A DNA stretch of 64,000 nt, from positions 1,488,001-1,552,000 of the forward strand of contig NZ_JNIF01000003.1 of assembly GCF_000702445.1 (NCBI RefSeq). The letters are read 5' to 3'. The DNA comes from Bryobacter aggregatus MPL3 (GTDB lineage Bacteria; Acidobacteriota; Terriglobia; Bryobacterales; Bryobacteraceae). The notes under the pieces are model-generated. The model saw nothing but the letters and a program-made list of their open reading frames with translations. It searched no databases and was not told the DNA's origin. Both the position numbers and the translations under genes were made by a program. How positions within the stretch are numbered: position 1 is the stretch's first letter; each line of letters begins with the position of its first letter. Positions 25,640 to 34,242 of the stretch are shown here, piece by piece.

Positions 25640-25695
25640 TCCATCCCCAGCAGTTTCTGGTGCGTCATGGCACTTTGCTTGCAAGTGAAGTTCCG

Positions 25696-26745
25696 ATGAT
25701 TCTGATCCAAGCGGAGATCGAGACGAAGAAGCTGCGATTCGGCCGTTTTCGTGCCGTTTTCCTGATTTTCCTTGTGATGACGCTCGCTGCCTCCGATGCG
25801 GGTGTGAAAAAAAGGAAGAGTCATAACCCAGAAGGGAAGAATTACTCGGGCGGTCCGCCAGTGCTCTGGATCGATCCGTCCGACATCGCCTCACGCAACC
25901 TTTTCTTTGGTCCTGGAGGCGAACAGCACCAGCCGCGAGAGCCCTTTACTTTTCTCAAGGAGGATCATTCGGGGTCGAACCCAAAGTTCGATGTTCTCGA
26001 CCGCGATGGGGTGAAGTGGAAGGTGAAGCTGGGCGCCGAGGCACGCCCCGAAACGGTCTCGACACGCTTTGTATGGGCTGCAGGCTACTTCGCCGATGAA
26101 GAGTACTTTCTCGAAACATTGAAGATTCAACACATGCCCCAGCACTTACGGCGAGGGAACAAGCTACTGGAAGCGGATGGATCTGTGCGCCATGTCCGTC
26201 TCAAACGGCAGCGGGAAGGCAAGGCAGAAGGCGACTGGAAATGGAAAGAGAATCCGTTTTCTGCAACGCGCGAGGGCAATGGATTGCGCGTCCTGATGGC
26301 GCTGCTCAATAACTGGGATCTCAAGGATGAGAACAACGTGAGGGTGGCGGAAGACGGCAGGCTCGTATATCTGGTGAGCGACCTGGGCGCCAGCTTCGGC
26401 ACCACCGGGCTCACCCTCCCACTCCAAAATGCCCGTGGCAATCTGAAGGCCTATACGGAGTCGAAGTTCATCGCCAAGGTCCATGGCCAGAATGTCGACT
26501 TCGGCACTCCAGCCTCGGCGCCATGGATCTTATTTCTGAGCCCGGATTTCTATCGCAGATTCCAACTGCGCTCGATCGGGCACAACATCCCCCGGGAGGA
26601 TGCGCGCTGGCTCGGCAATCTTCTCGGAAAGCTGTCTCCCGCACAAATCGGAGACGCCTTCCGGGCGGCTGGCTACTCGCCACTGGAAATCCAGCGCTTT
26701 TCTGAAATACTACTAAAACGAATTGAAGCATTACAAAGTCTATGA
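25696..26745 (+). CDS. Secreted or anchored protein with protein-kinase-like motifs
   Basis: The ATG at 25696 gives 349 residues; an in-frame start at 25594 would overlap the divergent gene. A hydrophobic segment (20-33) is a signal or anchor. I do not recognise a named family. Kinase-like landmarks appear in order: a lysine strand VKWKVKLG (K109/K111), E119 in a following helix, NNWDLKDENN (D208-x-K210-x2-N213) resembling a catalytic loop, and SDLG (D229-L-G) resembling the metal-binding DFG. The order and spacing suggest a FAM20C/HipA-like atypical kinase fold. It is coupled to the next gene by ATGA. Confidence 0.6.
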   Translation: MILIQAEIETKKLRFGRFRAVFLIFLVMTLAASDAGVKKRKSHNPEGKNYSGGPPVLWIDPSDIASRNLFFGPGGEQHQPREPFTFLKEDHSGSNPKFDVLDRDGVKWKVKLGAEARPETVSTRFVWAAGYFADEEYFLETLKIQHMPQHLRRGNKLLEADGSVRHVRLKRQREGKAEGDWKWKENPFSATREGNGLRVLMALLNNWDLKDENNVRVAEDGRLVYLVSDLGASFGTTGLTLPLQNARGNLKAYTESKFIAKVHGQNVDFGTPASAPWILFLSPDFYRRFQLRSIGHNIPREDARWLGNLLGKLSPAQIGDAFRAAGYSPLEIQRFSEILLKRIEALQSL

Positions 26746-27449
26746 GCAAGACCCAGAGGATTCGTTGCTATAAACGACAGATGAGTTGTTTTCTGCCCTT
26801 GAAGCTCCTTTCAACGCTAATCGTTGCCGGGATCTTTGCCGTCCCCCTGCACAGCCAGGAAATGATCCCGCAACAGACAGTCCATTCCGAGGGGCATCAC
26901 TGGCGCAGAAAGGTCTTGAACCCGGCCGGCTATCTCCAGCCTGCCATTGCTGGAGCTTTCCAGCATCTTCGCAATAGCCCGCGCGAGTGGGGCCAGGGTT
27001 GGGACGGATTGGGGAAGCGGATGGCATCCTCGGCGGGACGCCATGCCATCCGCACGACGATCAAATATGGCATCGGCACCTTGCTCCACGAAGAGCTGCA
27101 CTACCAACGCTCGGAAGACACGGCCTTCAAGCTCCGTCTGCGCCATGCCTTGGTCAGTACGATCATCACCCGCAAGAAAACCTCTGGCAAGCGTACCCTC
27201 GCGATGGGAGAGATTTCTGGTGCGATCGGAAGCGGAATGATCTCCCGCTTGTGGCAACCGGTCCGCTTGCGGACCGTATCCAGTGGATTTGCCTCAGCCG
27301 GAATCATGCTGGGCAGCGATGCCACCTTCAATGTGGTGCGGGAGTTCTGGCCGGAGATCCGGCATCCGCGGCGGAAAAATAGAAAAACTCCTAGCCCGTT
27401 GGCGCCAGCGGCTCCAACACCGGGAGCTCTGGCGACTGAGCCGCAATGA
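26742..27449 (+). CDS. Secreted protein of unknown function, partner of the kinase-like gene
   Basis: The product is 235 residues with a signal segment (LKLLSTLIVAGIFAVPLHSQ). The mature part has a HEELHYQRSED segment and several glycine/alanine-rich helices (EISGAIGSGMIS, FASAGIMLGSDATF) that could insert in a membrane. The tail is Pro/Ala-rich. The four-base ATGA overlap with the kinase-like gene implies joint translation. The 3' end overlaps the convergent ABC gene by 59 bases. I do not recognise a family. Confidence 0.65.
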   Translation: MSKTQRIRCYKRQMSCFLPLKLLSTLIVAGIFAVPLHSQEMIPQQTVHSEGHHWRRKVLNPAGYLQPAIAGAFQHLRNSPREWGQGWDGLGKRMASSAGRHAIRTTIKYGIGTLLHEELHYQRSEDTAFKLRLRHALVSTIITRKKTSGKRTLAMGEISGAIGSGMISRLWQPVRLRTVSSGFASAGIMLGSDATFNVVREFWPEIRHPRRKNRKTPSPLAPAAPTPGALATEPQ

Positions 27450-29211
27450 GCTTCGCATAGACGCCCCCTGCGGCGACAAGCTGATCGTGACTTCCACTCT
27501 CGACAATAGTGCCGTCTTCGATGACGTGGATGGTATCGGCACGGCGAATGGTAGACAGGCGATGGGCAATGACGATACAGGTCTTGCCCTGCATCAGCCG
27601 GTCCAGCGCCTCAAAGACCACCTGCTCCGAGGCGGCATCGAGCGCCGAACTCGGTTCGTCCAGGAGCAGAATCGGCGTATTCCGAATGATCGCTCGCGCG
27701 ATTCCGATGCGCTGCCGTTGGCCGCCGGAAAGTGTCTGGCCCCGCTCGCCGAGCATCGTGTCATAGCCTTCCGGCATCTTCTCGATAAACTCGGCGGCGT
27801 TGGCTTCTTTTGCCGCGCAGATCACTTCTTCCCGGCTGGCCTCAGGCCTTCCGTATGCAATGTTGTTCCAGACCGGCGCATGAAAGAGCAAATTGTCCTG
27901 AAGAACAAAACTCATTTGATCGCGTAGCGATTTTTGCGTGTACTCCCGGAGGTCAACCCCATCGATCTTGATGACACCAGAGACAGGATCATAAAAGCGC
28001 GGAATCAGGCTAAGGATGGTGCTTTTTCCTGCTCCTGTCGGCCCAACGAAAGCAGCAGATTGGCCGGGCTGGATGGTGAAGCTCAGGGACTTGAGAATCG
28101 GCGAGCCCGGCTCATAGCTGAAGGACACATTCTCGAAACGGATCTCCCCTCGGACCGGCCCCATCGTGCGCGCCGCCGGAGAATCTTTGACCTCCCGATC
28201 GATCTCGAGCACTTCGTTGATGCGCTGGTAGGCAACCGCCGCCTTCGCATAGGTATCCGTCATTTTCGAGAGCTCCTGCATCGGCTTGTACATCTTGCCA
28301 AGGTAGAAAACGAATACCACCAGAGACCCGGCAGAAAGCGTTCCATCGAGCACCAGCTTGGCCCCGAACCAGAGCACCAGCGCCGTACCCACCGCAACAA
28401 TCATCTCGACCAGCATCACTAACATCCCCTTCAGGCCGCGTGCCTGCAGGGCAATTCCGATGCTTTCGAGACTTTCTTCTTCCAGCCGCTTTTCTTCGTA
28501 GTCCTCGCGGGCAAACGCCTTGACGACGCGCATCGAAGAGAGCACTTCCTGGATCACCGAAACAATCTCGCCCTCTTTCTTTCGTGCTTCGCGCGTGGCG
28601 GTCCTGATGCGGCGCGTAAAGCTGAAGACCACCAGAAAGAGCAGGGGAGTGATGGACAGCGCAATCAAAGTAAAGCGCCAGTTCAGATAGAACATCACCC
28701 CCACGATGCCGAACAGGGTGAGCAGGTTGATGATTGTCCCCAGAAAGCCCGAGGTGACAAAGCCCTGGATCGTATCGATGTCGCCCGTCGCCCGGGAGAT
28801 CAGATCGCCAGTTCTCGCTTGATCGTGGAAGGATAGCGACAAGCGCTGGATGTGCGAATACAGCGTGCGCCGGAGAGAGTGCAGAATCCCTTGCCCCACA
28901 CTGACGGTGATGTACCTTTCGGCATAGGAACAAAGCGCCCCCAGGGTGGCGATTCCCAGGGTGGCCACAACCGCAATCTTGAGAGTACCCACTGGATCGG
29001 TACCCACAAGGGAAGTGATCCAGTTGTTGAGCCAGCCCGCATCCATCTTCGATCGGATCACACCGTCAAGCACGATCTTCAGGGGCCAGGGATCGAGAAG
29101 ATTCGCCACGCCCTCGCCCACCACCGCCAGCACGCCAAAGAAAAGCAGCGTGCGGTGGGGACGGAGCAGGTCCGCAATCGTAATGGCTTTCGCCGTGCTG
29201 TTAGAGTGCAA
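27391..29211 (-). CDS. MsbA-type ABC exporter (fused membrane and ATPase domains)
   Basis: The product is 606 residues from a TTG start. Six membrane helices fill about 20-330, followed by the ATPase domain with Walker A GPTGAGKST, signature LSGGQRQR, Walker B ILLLDEPSSALD and the switch histidine in IVIAHRLSTI. This is a half-transporter that works as a homodimer and exports lipids, drugs or peptides. It follows a GH88 gene by 42 bases on the same strand. The substrate is not evident. Confidence 0.92.
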   Translation of the reverse strand: MHSNSTAKAITIADLLRPHRTLLFFGVLAVVGEGVANLLDPWPLKIVLDGVIRSKMDAGWLNNWITSLVGTDPVGTLKIAVVATLGIATLGALCSYAERYITVSVGQGILHSLRRTLYSHIQRLSLSFHDQARTGDLISRATGDIDTIQGFVTSGFLGTIINLLTLFGIVGVMFYLNWRFTLIALSITPLLFLVVFSFTRRIRTATREARKKEGEIVSVIQEVLSSMRVVKAFAREDYEEKRLEEESLESIGIALQARGLKGMLVMLVEMIVAVGTALVLWFGAKLVLDGTLSAGSLVVFVFYLGKMYKPMQELSKMTDTYAKAAVAYQRINEVLEIDREVKDSPAARTMGPVRGEIRFENVSFSYEPGSPILKSLSFTIQPGQSAAFVGPTGAGKSTILSLIPRFYDPVSGVIKIDGVDLREYTQKSLRDQMSFVLQDNLLFHAPVWNNIAYGRPEASREEVICAAKEANAAEFIEKMPEGYDTMLGERGQTLSGGQRQRIGIARAIIRNTPILLLDEPSSALDAASEQVVFEALDRLMQGKTCIVIAHRLSTIRRADTIHVIEDGTIVESGSHDQLVAAGGVYAKLIAAQSPELPVLEPLAPTG

Positions 29212-29253
29212 GCATCCTCAAAAGAGAGGAATCACACAACGGCGAAGCGTTTC

Positions 29254-30369
29254 CTAATGACGCAGAATTCGCTCTAACGCTTCGACAAAAAAGTAGTCGC
29301 CCCAGATCGCGCTCTCATTGATGCCGAGTCCGCGATGCATATGGTACAGCCCTCCTTGCAGAATGCCTTGCCAACCAGAAGTTTGATTGCCAAGATACTC
29401 GTCGCAAAGAGTACGCAGGATTCGAACCGCGGTGTTGTAGTAGAAATGCCCCTTCACCGGATCCTGGATCAGCCGCGAGAGCCGGATCAAGGCCGAGGCC
29501 GTAATGGCGGCCGCTGAAGTATCTACCAGCTTGCGGAACTCGAGCGGAGCGCGGAAGTCCCAAGGGGGAATTCCATCGCCATTGGCATGCGTCACGTAAT
29601 AGTCTGCGCAGGCCTCCGCCGTGGCCAGAAAGCGCGGATCACGTGAGTACTCATACGACATGCTAAAGCCATAAGTGGCCCAAGCCAAACCACGGGACCA
29701 GCAGGAATCGCGACGGAATCCCTGGTGGGTTGACTGCTCCAGAAACTCGCCGCTATCCGTATCGAAAATTCCCTCCTGCGCCACCGAACCATCTCCGCGC
29801 ACCAGATTCTTCCGCACGGTCAGCGCATGGCGGATCGCGATTTCACGCAGGCGTTTATCCCCTGTCTCACGGGCCGCATAGAAGATGATGCCGACGTTCA
29901 TCATGCTGTCGATGAACAGAGAATTCGGAGCGACAAAACTGCGCAGGTAGCCGCCCTTCTCCTGGAAACGTTGGGACAAGGTTGTGCCGGCAGTGATGAG
30001 AACTTCGCGATGGACCGGGTCTTTATCAACATCCAGCCAGCGGTAATAGGTGGAGAAATAGAGAAAACCCTGGTCATACACTTCGCGGTCTGTCTTGCGT
30101 GCCTCTAGCGGCTTGGTGTACTCGATTGCCTTGGCTTTCCAGAATGCGGTATCGAACTTAGCGTGCTTGGAGAAGATCCACATCATGCCCGGAAAGAATC
30201 CGTCGCACCAATGCGTCCAGGACTCTCCCTCATGCTTCCACTTTCCGTCCTTGGTATAGACCGGGTAGAAGCCAGGAGAGTTGGTGACCAAAGCCTTGAC
30301 TTGGTTCTGCGCAAAGGCGAGTGCGTCCTCAAAGCGGGCGCGGTCTGTGGGAAGCTCGAATTGAATCAA
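29254..30369 (-). CDS. GH88-family unsaturated glucuronyl hydrolase
   Basis: At 371 residues with an alpha/alpha-barrel pattern, this fits family GH88 (or GH105). Aspartates typical of the active site lie in DREVYDQGFLYF and LFIDSMMNVGIIFYAA; HQGFRRDSCWSRGLAWATYG is another signature. The family removes unsaturated uronic acid from oligosaccharides made by polysaccharide lyases. No signal peptide is visible, so it probably acts in the cytoplasm on imported sugars. A TTG start with an upstream AGGA is used. Confidence 0.88.
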   Translation of the reverse strand: MIQFELPTDRARFEDALAFAQNQVKALVTNSPGFYPVYTKDGKWKHEGESWTHWCDGFFPGMMWIFSKHAKFDTAFWKAKAIEYTKPLEARKTDREVYDQGFLYFSTYYRWLDVDKDPVHREVLITAGTTLSQRFQEKGGYLRSFVAPNSLFIDSMMNVGIIFYAARETGDKRLREIAIRHALTVRKNLVRGDGSVAQEGIFDTDSGEFLEQSTHQGFRRDSCWSRGLAWATYGFSMSYEYSRDPRFLATAEACADYYVTHANGDGIPPWDFRAPLEFRKLVDTSAAAITASALIRLSRLIQDPVKGHFYYNTAVRILRTLCDEYLGNQTSGWQGILQGGLYHMHRGLGINESAIWGDYFFVEALERILRH

Positions 30370-30398
30370 CGGGATGTCCTACTATTTTTGGAAATACT

Positions 30399-31637
30399 TT
30401 ACTGAGTCTGCCATATCGTAACGAAGCCGCGCGGCAGGCGAAGCTTTTCTGAGAAGACAAGGAACTCATTCCCAGTGACGCGAGGCAAGGCCACCATCCG
30501 GTTCAGATTCGAACGGCGGGAAAGATCGAAGGGGGGCAGCGAAGGCACCGCGAGCCGGACGAACTTGAGCGACAGGGGCGCGCGCCAATCCACGCCCGCA
30601 AGTTCCTCAAACGAAAAAGCCACCTGATAGGTGGAAAAGGTATCGTGAGAATGCTCAAAGCGGACAATGCGTCCGCGCGCGATGCTCCCCTTGGGCGCAA
30701 TCAAAGTCTTCTTCACCCGCAGGTCGTTGCGCAGTGTCGCGGTGATTGAATCCCCGACGGCACTGTTGGCATGATCGAGTTCCTGGTCAAGCGCCAGTTC
30801 TATTTCGAGATGAGGGGGCAGTTCCACCAGGCGCTGTGGCTTGGCCACGCTCGCATTGCCGTCTGGAATGTCCTCAAACGAAATCGTGCTTTCGCCGGAG
30901 TACTGCTTGCAGCGGCTGAGGCGTGTGCGATTGATACTGCTGTCGCCTTTTTCGTCCGTGATCTTGATGACCCCCTGACGGGGGAGCAGCGCGTCCACCG
31001 CGCCAATTTGGACCGGCTGATAGTCGAGTTGATCGGCTGCGCTTTTGATCTGGATTTCTTCGGGGATTTCGCGGCTCAGCACCGAGATGCGCACCAGAGC
31101 GTTCGTGCGGCGGTCTGCCCAGATGCTCCCGTGGTATCCCACCGCCGCCATAATCGATTTCACCGGATTCCGAATCTGATAGCCACTCCGGCGCTGGGGG
31201 ACCTCATAGTCATAACGCCATGTGGGCTTGCCGTCGAGCGTCTCTTCGCCTGCGTATTGAAAGCTTGCTTCTTCTCCGAGGAAAATGGCGCGCGCATGCA
31301 GCACAAAGCCTCCGGTGGAGAAGGCGCCCGTGGAGATGATCTCGCGCAGTTCCCGATCCTCAAAGCGCGAACTCCCAGGCCAAGCGTACATTTCACGGCC
31401 CGCAAGATAGGCGACCTCAAGCCTGAGGATGTCGACTAACTCTTCCTTTTTTGCATGCAGCGCGAGGTGATAACGCTCCACCGTTTGCAGGCAGGTGTAG
31501 TTCGGCATGTTCTCGAGATGCGAGGCAATGGCCCGGCGGATTCCGGCCAGCCGCATCACGTCTTCTTGCCGCGAATCCACTTGGCCCCAAAGCAGCGAGG
31601 CGAAAGTTGTCCAGAACAGCGCAAGCCGTGCGATCAT
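30399..31637 (-). CDS. Secreted protein of unknown function
   Basis: The 412-residue product has a short signal peptide (MIARLALFWTTFASLLWGQ). A conserved-looking MPNYTCLQTVERY segment near 45-57 is typical of secreted acidobacterial proteins of unknown role. The middle is rich in beta strands. The C-terminal part (LDHANSAVGDSITATL to GSIARGRIVRFEHS) looks like a small beta-barrel domain. It begins a reverse-strand run with GH88 and the ABC exporter, which hints at glycan processing at the envelope. Confidence 0.7.
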   Translation of the reverse strand: MIARLALFWTTFASLLWGQVDSRQEDVMRLAGIRRAIASHLENMPNYTCLQTVERYHLALHAKKEELVDILRLEVAYLAGREMYAWPGSSRFEDRELREIISTGAFSTGGFVLHARAIFLGEEASFQYAGEETLDGKPTWRYDYEVPQRRSGYQIRNPVKSIMAAVGYHGSIWADRRTNALVRISVLSREIPEEIQIKSAADQLDYQPVQIGAVDALLPRQGVIKITDEKGDSSINRTRLSRCKQYSGESTISFEDIPDGNASVAKPQRLVELPPHLEIELALDQELDHANSAVGDSITATLRNDLRVKKTLIAPKGSIARGRIVRFEHSHDTFSTYQVAFSFEELAGVDWRAPLSLKFVRLAVPSLPPFDLSRRSNLNRMVALPRVTGNEFLVFSEKLRLPRGFVTIWQTQ

Positions 31638-31650
31638 TTCTTTTCAGCGT

Positions 31651-31881
31651 ATGTCAGCCAAAGTCACAATTTTTAATCATGGACCGATTCGCATCGAAGG
31701 AGATTTTGAAATCGTCGATGCCCAGGGTGCGAAGTATGATCTCGCCGGCCGTGCGGCCATTGGCCTCTGCCGTTGCGGCTTGAGCGGCAATAAGCCGTTC
31801 TGCGATGGGCAGCACGGCAAGCAAGGGTTCGAGAGCCTCTGCCAGGCTTTTGCACTCCCCGCACCGAAGCCGAAAGTCTAA
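31651..31881 (+). CDS. CDGSH-type iron-sulfur protein
   Basis: The ATG at 31651 gives a 76-residue protein; longer in-frame starts lie antisense to the neighbouring gene. The 2Fe-2S motif reads CRCGLSGNKPFCDGQH, matching C-x-C-x2-S-x3-P-x-C-D-G-x-H with Gln where Ser or Ala is common. Single-domain bacterial CDGSH proteins carry a labile cluster, and their role is mostly undefined. It lies between a divergent gene and the convergent hpt, whose stop is the next base. Confidence 0.85.
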   Translation: MSAKVTIFNHGPIRIEGDFEIVDAQGAKYDLAGRAAIGLCRCGLSGNKPFCDGQHGKQGFESLCQAFALPAPKPKV

Positions 31882-32424
31882 CTAGCCCTCCAGGACGCAA
31901 ATGTCCTTGAGATTGCGATGTTCTTCGGCGTAGTCGAGACCAAAACCCACCACAAACTCGTCGGGAATTTCAAACCCGCAATAGTTCACCTTGATCGGAC
32001 GCATGCGCCGGTCCGGCTTGTCGAGCAGTGCCGCAATCCGGATCGAGCGCGGGCGCCGTTGGCTCAACAGGTGGATCAGATAGGTGAGCGTCACGCCGCT
32101 ATCGACGATATCTTCCACCACAAGAACATCGAGCCCTTCGACACTCATGTCCAGATCCTTGGTGAGTCTCACCTCGCCGGAAGTTGACTTTGAATTCCCG
32201 TAGCTGGAGATGCCCATGAAGTCGATCCGGGTGGGATTCTCAATGACCCGCGCCAGATCGGACATAAAGATAAAAGCGCCTTTGAGGATTCCAATCATGA
32301 TGATCGGGCCTTGGTAATCGGCGCTGATCTGCTTGCCCAGTTCCTCGATCCGCTCTTTGATCTTTTCAGCAGGAACTAGAACGCGAAGTTTGGGGGGAGT
32401 GAAGGTGGAGGCGATATCAGGCAT
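31882..32424 (-). CDS. hpt: Hypoxanthine phosphoribosyltransferase
   Basis: Hpt makes IMP or GMP from hypoxanthine or guanine and PRPP. At 180 residues the length is normal. The PRPP motif VLVVEDIVDSGVTL is clear, as are the flexible-loop region FMGISSYGNSKSTSGEVR and the base-binding VNYCGFEIPDEFVVGFGLDY. With guaA elsewhere in the window it serves purine supply. The stop directly abuts the convergent CDGSH gene. Confidence 0.95.
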   Translation of the reverse strand: MPDIASTFTPPKLRVLVPAEKIKERIEELGKQISADYQGPIIMIGILKGAFIFMSDLARVIENPTRIDFMGISSYGNSKSTSGEVRLTKDLDMSVEGLDVLVVEDIVDSGVTLTYLIHLLSQRRPRSIRIAALLDKPDRRMRPIKVNYCGFEIPDEFVVGFGLDYAEEHRNLKDICVLEG

Positions 32425-32443
32425 GGCTTGAGTGGCTGAGCTA

Positions 32444-33310
32444 CTAGTGTAGACCGCCGCCAGCCCCGTTGCCGCTCGAAAGGTCTGGCACTTTCAGGCG
32501 CAAGCTTGGAAGCCCGATATGAATGTGCGGCCCCGTACTCTGGCCCGGGATCATCGCGCGGAGTGCGATGTACGGAATCCGCAAAGTCTGGAGCTGGCTG
32601 CGGAGCCACTTTCCTTCGGCATCATCCGGATTCACCCCGACATCCACCCGGCCCGAATGATCAAAGCCAAATGAGGTGTGCAGGTTCGACTGTCCTTGCG
32701 CTGTAATCGGCAGGGGCCGATGGAACTGCTTCTGGAATGCCGATTCCACGTACTTGAGATGAGCGTCTTTGAACACACCGCTTCCGGTGAAGCTCTCCAC
32801 CAGAGGTTTGGCGCTCTCCTCTTGCGGCTCCACCGACTGCAAGAGTTCTTCCGCCTTTGCCATATTGAGCAGGTCCTGGAAAATGTGTGCGCGATTCTCC
32901 GCCAGTTGCAGAGCCAGGCGACGGTCTTTGAGCTGCAGTTCCAGATCCTCGATGTGGCTCTTCGGGATCACGCCCTGCTGCACCAGATCTGTCAGATTGC
33001 CGTATGTTTTCGCCACGCGCTCGACACGCCGTTGGGCGGCGGCAAGCAGCTCTTGCGTCTGCCCTTCACTCAGTTGCTCGACGCCCACGCTACCATAGAG
33101 GAGTCGGTGCAGTGTATCTTCGTCCTGGGCATCCCCCAGGGCGTCTTCTGCTTGAAGCAGCCGGGCGCGGGAAACGGCGCCTATTGTGGCTAACTCACGG
33201 AGACGGGCGAGATCCTGTTTCGCCTTCTCGATGGCGGGAGTGCTAGCCAGGGCTGGAAGCGCCAGACAGAGCACGAGCAGCCGCGAGAAAAGACTTTGAC
33301 GCACTTTCAT
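32444..33310 (-). CDS. Secreted coiled-coil protein with possible M15-like zinc site
   Basis: The ATG at 33310 gives 288 residues with a signal peptide (SRLLVLCLALPALAS). Residues 30-165 form a long helical, probably coiled-coil region. The C-terminal domain has H211 and H218, then D223 (HSGRVDVG) and H262-x-H264 in GPHIHIG. Histidine-aspartate-HxH order is the zinc-site pattern of M15/LAS peptidases, which trim peptidoglycan stem peptides. The spacing is shorter than the standard M15 motif, so the assignment is tentative. Confidence 0.55.
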   Translation of the reverse strand: MKVRQSLFSRLLVLCLALPALASTPAIEKAKQDLARLRELATIGAVSRARLLQAEDALGDAQDEDTLHRLLYGSVGVEQLSEGQTQELLAAAQRRVERVAKTYGNLTDLVQQGVIPKSHIEDLELQLKDRRLALQLAENRAHIFQDLLNMAKAEELLQSVEPQEESAKPLVESFTGSGVFKDAHLKYVESAFQKQFHRPLPITAQGQSNLHTSFGFDHSGRVDVGVNPDDAEGKWLRSQLQTLRIPYIALRAMIPGQSTGPHIHIGLPSLRLKVPDLSSGNGAGGGLH

Positions 33311-33356
33311 TAGTGTAGTATTCTTCCGCACAGAAGCACAAAATCACGGAGCATCA

Positions 33357-33734
33357 TTGAGTAACACCCCGGAAATCGTACATCCTGAGATTCTTGCCGC
33401 CTGTCGCGCCGCCGAATCGAAGAAAGCCCTCGATCTGAAAATTCTCGACTTGCGGAACATATCCAGCTTTACGGATTACTTCCTGCTTTGTTCCGGCAGC
33501 AACATTCGCCAGAATCAAGCGATCAGCGACGAGATTGCCAAGCAACTTCTCGAGTTGGGCCTGAAAGCAACCAGCGTCGAAGGTTATGGCTCCGCAAACT
33601 GGATTCTGATGGACTTTGGCGATTTTATCGTTCATATCTTCAGTGAAGAAAGCCGCGGCTACTATGACCTCGAACGTTTGTGGGGCGTCGCCCCTGCGGT
33701 GGCCGTGCCCGAAGAGCCTGTCGCCACCAGCTAA
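33357..33734 (+). CDS. rsfS: Ribosomal silencing factor RsfS
   Basis: RsfS binds ribosomal protein L14 and blocks subunit joining in starvation. The TTG start gives 125 residues, normal for the family. The signatures LDLRNISSFTDYFLLCSGSN, EGYGSANWILMDFGDFIVHIF and YYDLERLWG are intact. It usually sits beside nadD, which is absent, though nicotinate-salvage genes lie just downstream on the other strand. The stop overlaps the convergent pncA by four bases. Confidence 0.95.
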   Translation: MSNTPEIVHPEILAACRAAESKKALDLKILDLRNISSFTDYFLLCSGSNIRQNQAISDEIAKQLLELGLKATSVEGYGSANWILMDFGDFIVHIFSEESRGYYDLERLWGVAPAVAVPEEPVATS

Positions 33735-34240
33735 AGAATCTGACCGCCGCGCGCTCTGACCGTCTGAAAAAACTGATCGCGCGCGGCACTGTTGAGTTCC
33801 TTCGTCGCGTCTGTACGCAAAGTCACCTCGATCCCTCGATCAAGCAAGCCATAAGCAGCATGCAGAACGCAGATCTCTGTGACCACGCCATAAACAACAG
33901 CCCGCGTAATTCCCTTTTCCCGGAGAAACTCTTCCATCTGTGGATTCGTGAAGCAATTCACGTTTTGTTTCTCGAGAATCCGGAGGCCCGGAACGGTCAA
34001 TCGCTCCGGCTTCCGTTGCCCCAAGCTCCCTTGGACGCAATGAGGAGGCCAGGAGACGAATTCCGGATCATTCTCCGTGTGGGCATCCACAGTGGCGAGC
34101 AGGGAATGCCCCTGCTCGATGGCTTCCCGATTCAGCTTTTCTACCTGAGGCAGGATCCACTCTGCACCCGGTACATATAAGGCTCCAGCGGGAAAAACAA
34201 AATCCAATTGGGTGTCAATGTCGAGATAGAGAGTTGGCAA
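33731..34240 (-). CDS. pncA: Nicotinamidase (isochorismatase-like cysteine hydrolase)
   Basis: The enzyme converts nicotinamide to nicotinate. The 169-residue protein has an N-terminal aspartate motif (DIDTQLDF), metal/substrate residues in DAHTENDPE, the nicotinamidase hallmark WPPHCVQGSLG, a lysine in LEKQNVNCF and the nucleophile cysteine in VVTEICVLHAAYG. The start is a TTG. It is two bases after the glycosyltransferase and shares a reverse-strand run with pncB, giving both steps to nicotinate mononucleotide. Confidence 0.85.
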   Translation of the reverse strand: MPTLYLDIDTQLDFVFPAGALYVPGAEWILPQVEKLNREAIEQGHSLLATVDAHTENDPEFVSWPPHCVQGSLGQRKPERLTVPGLRILEKQNVNCFTNPQMEEFLREKGITRAVVYGVVTEICVLHAAYGLLDRGIEVTLRTDATKELNSAARDQFFQTVRARGGQIL

Positions 34241-34242
34241 GC

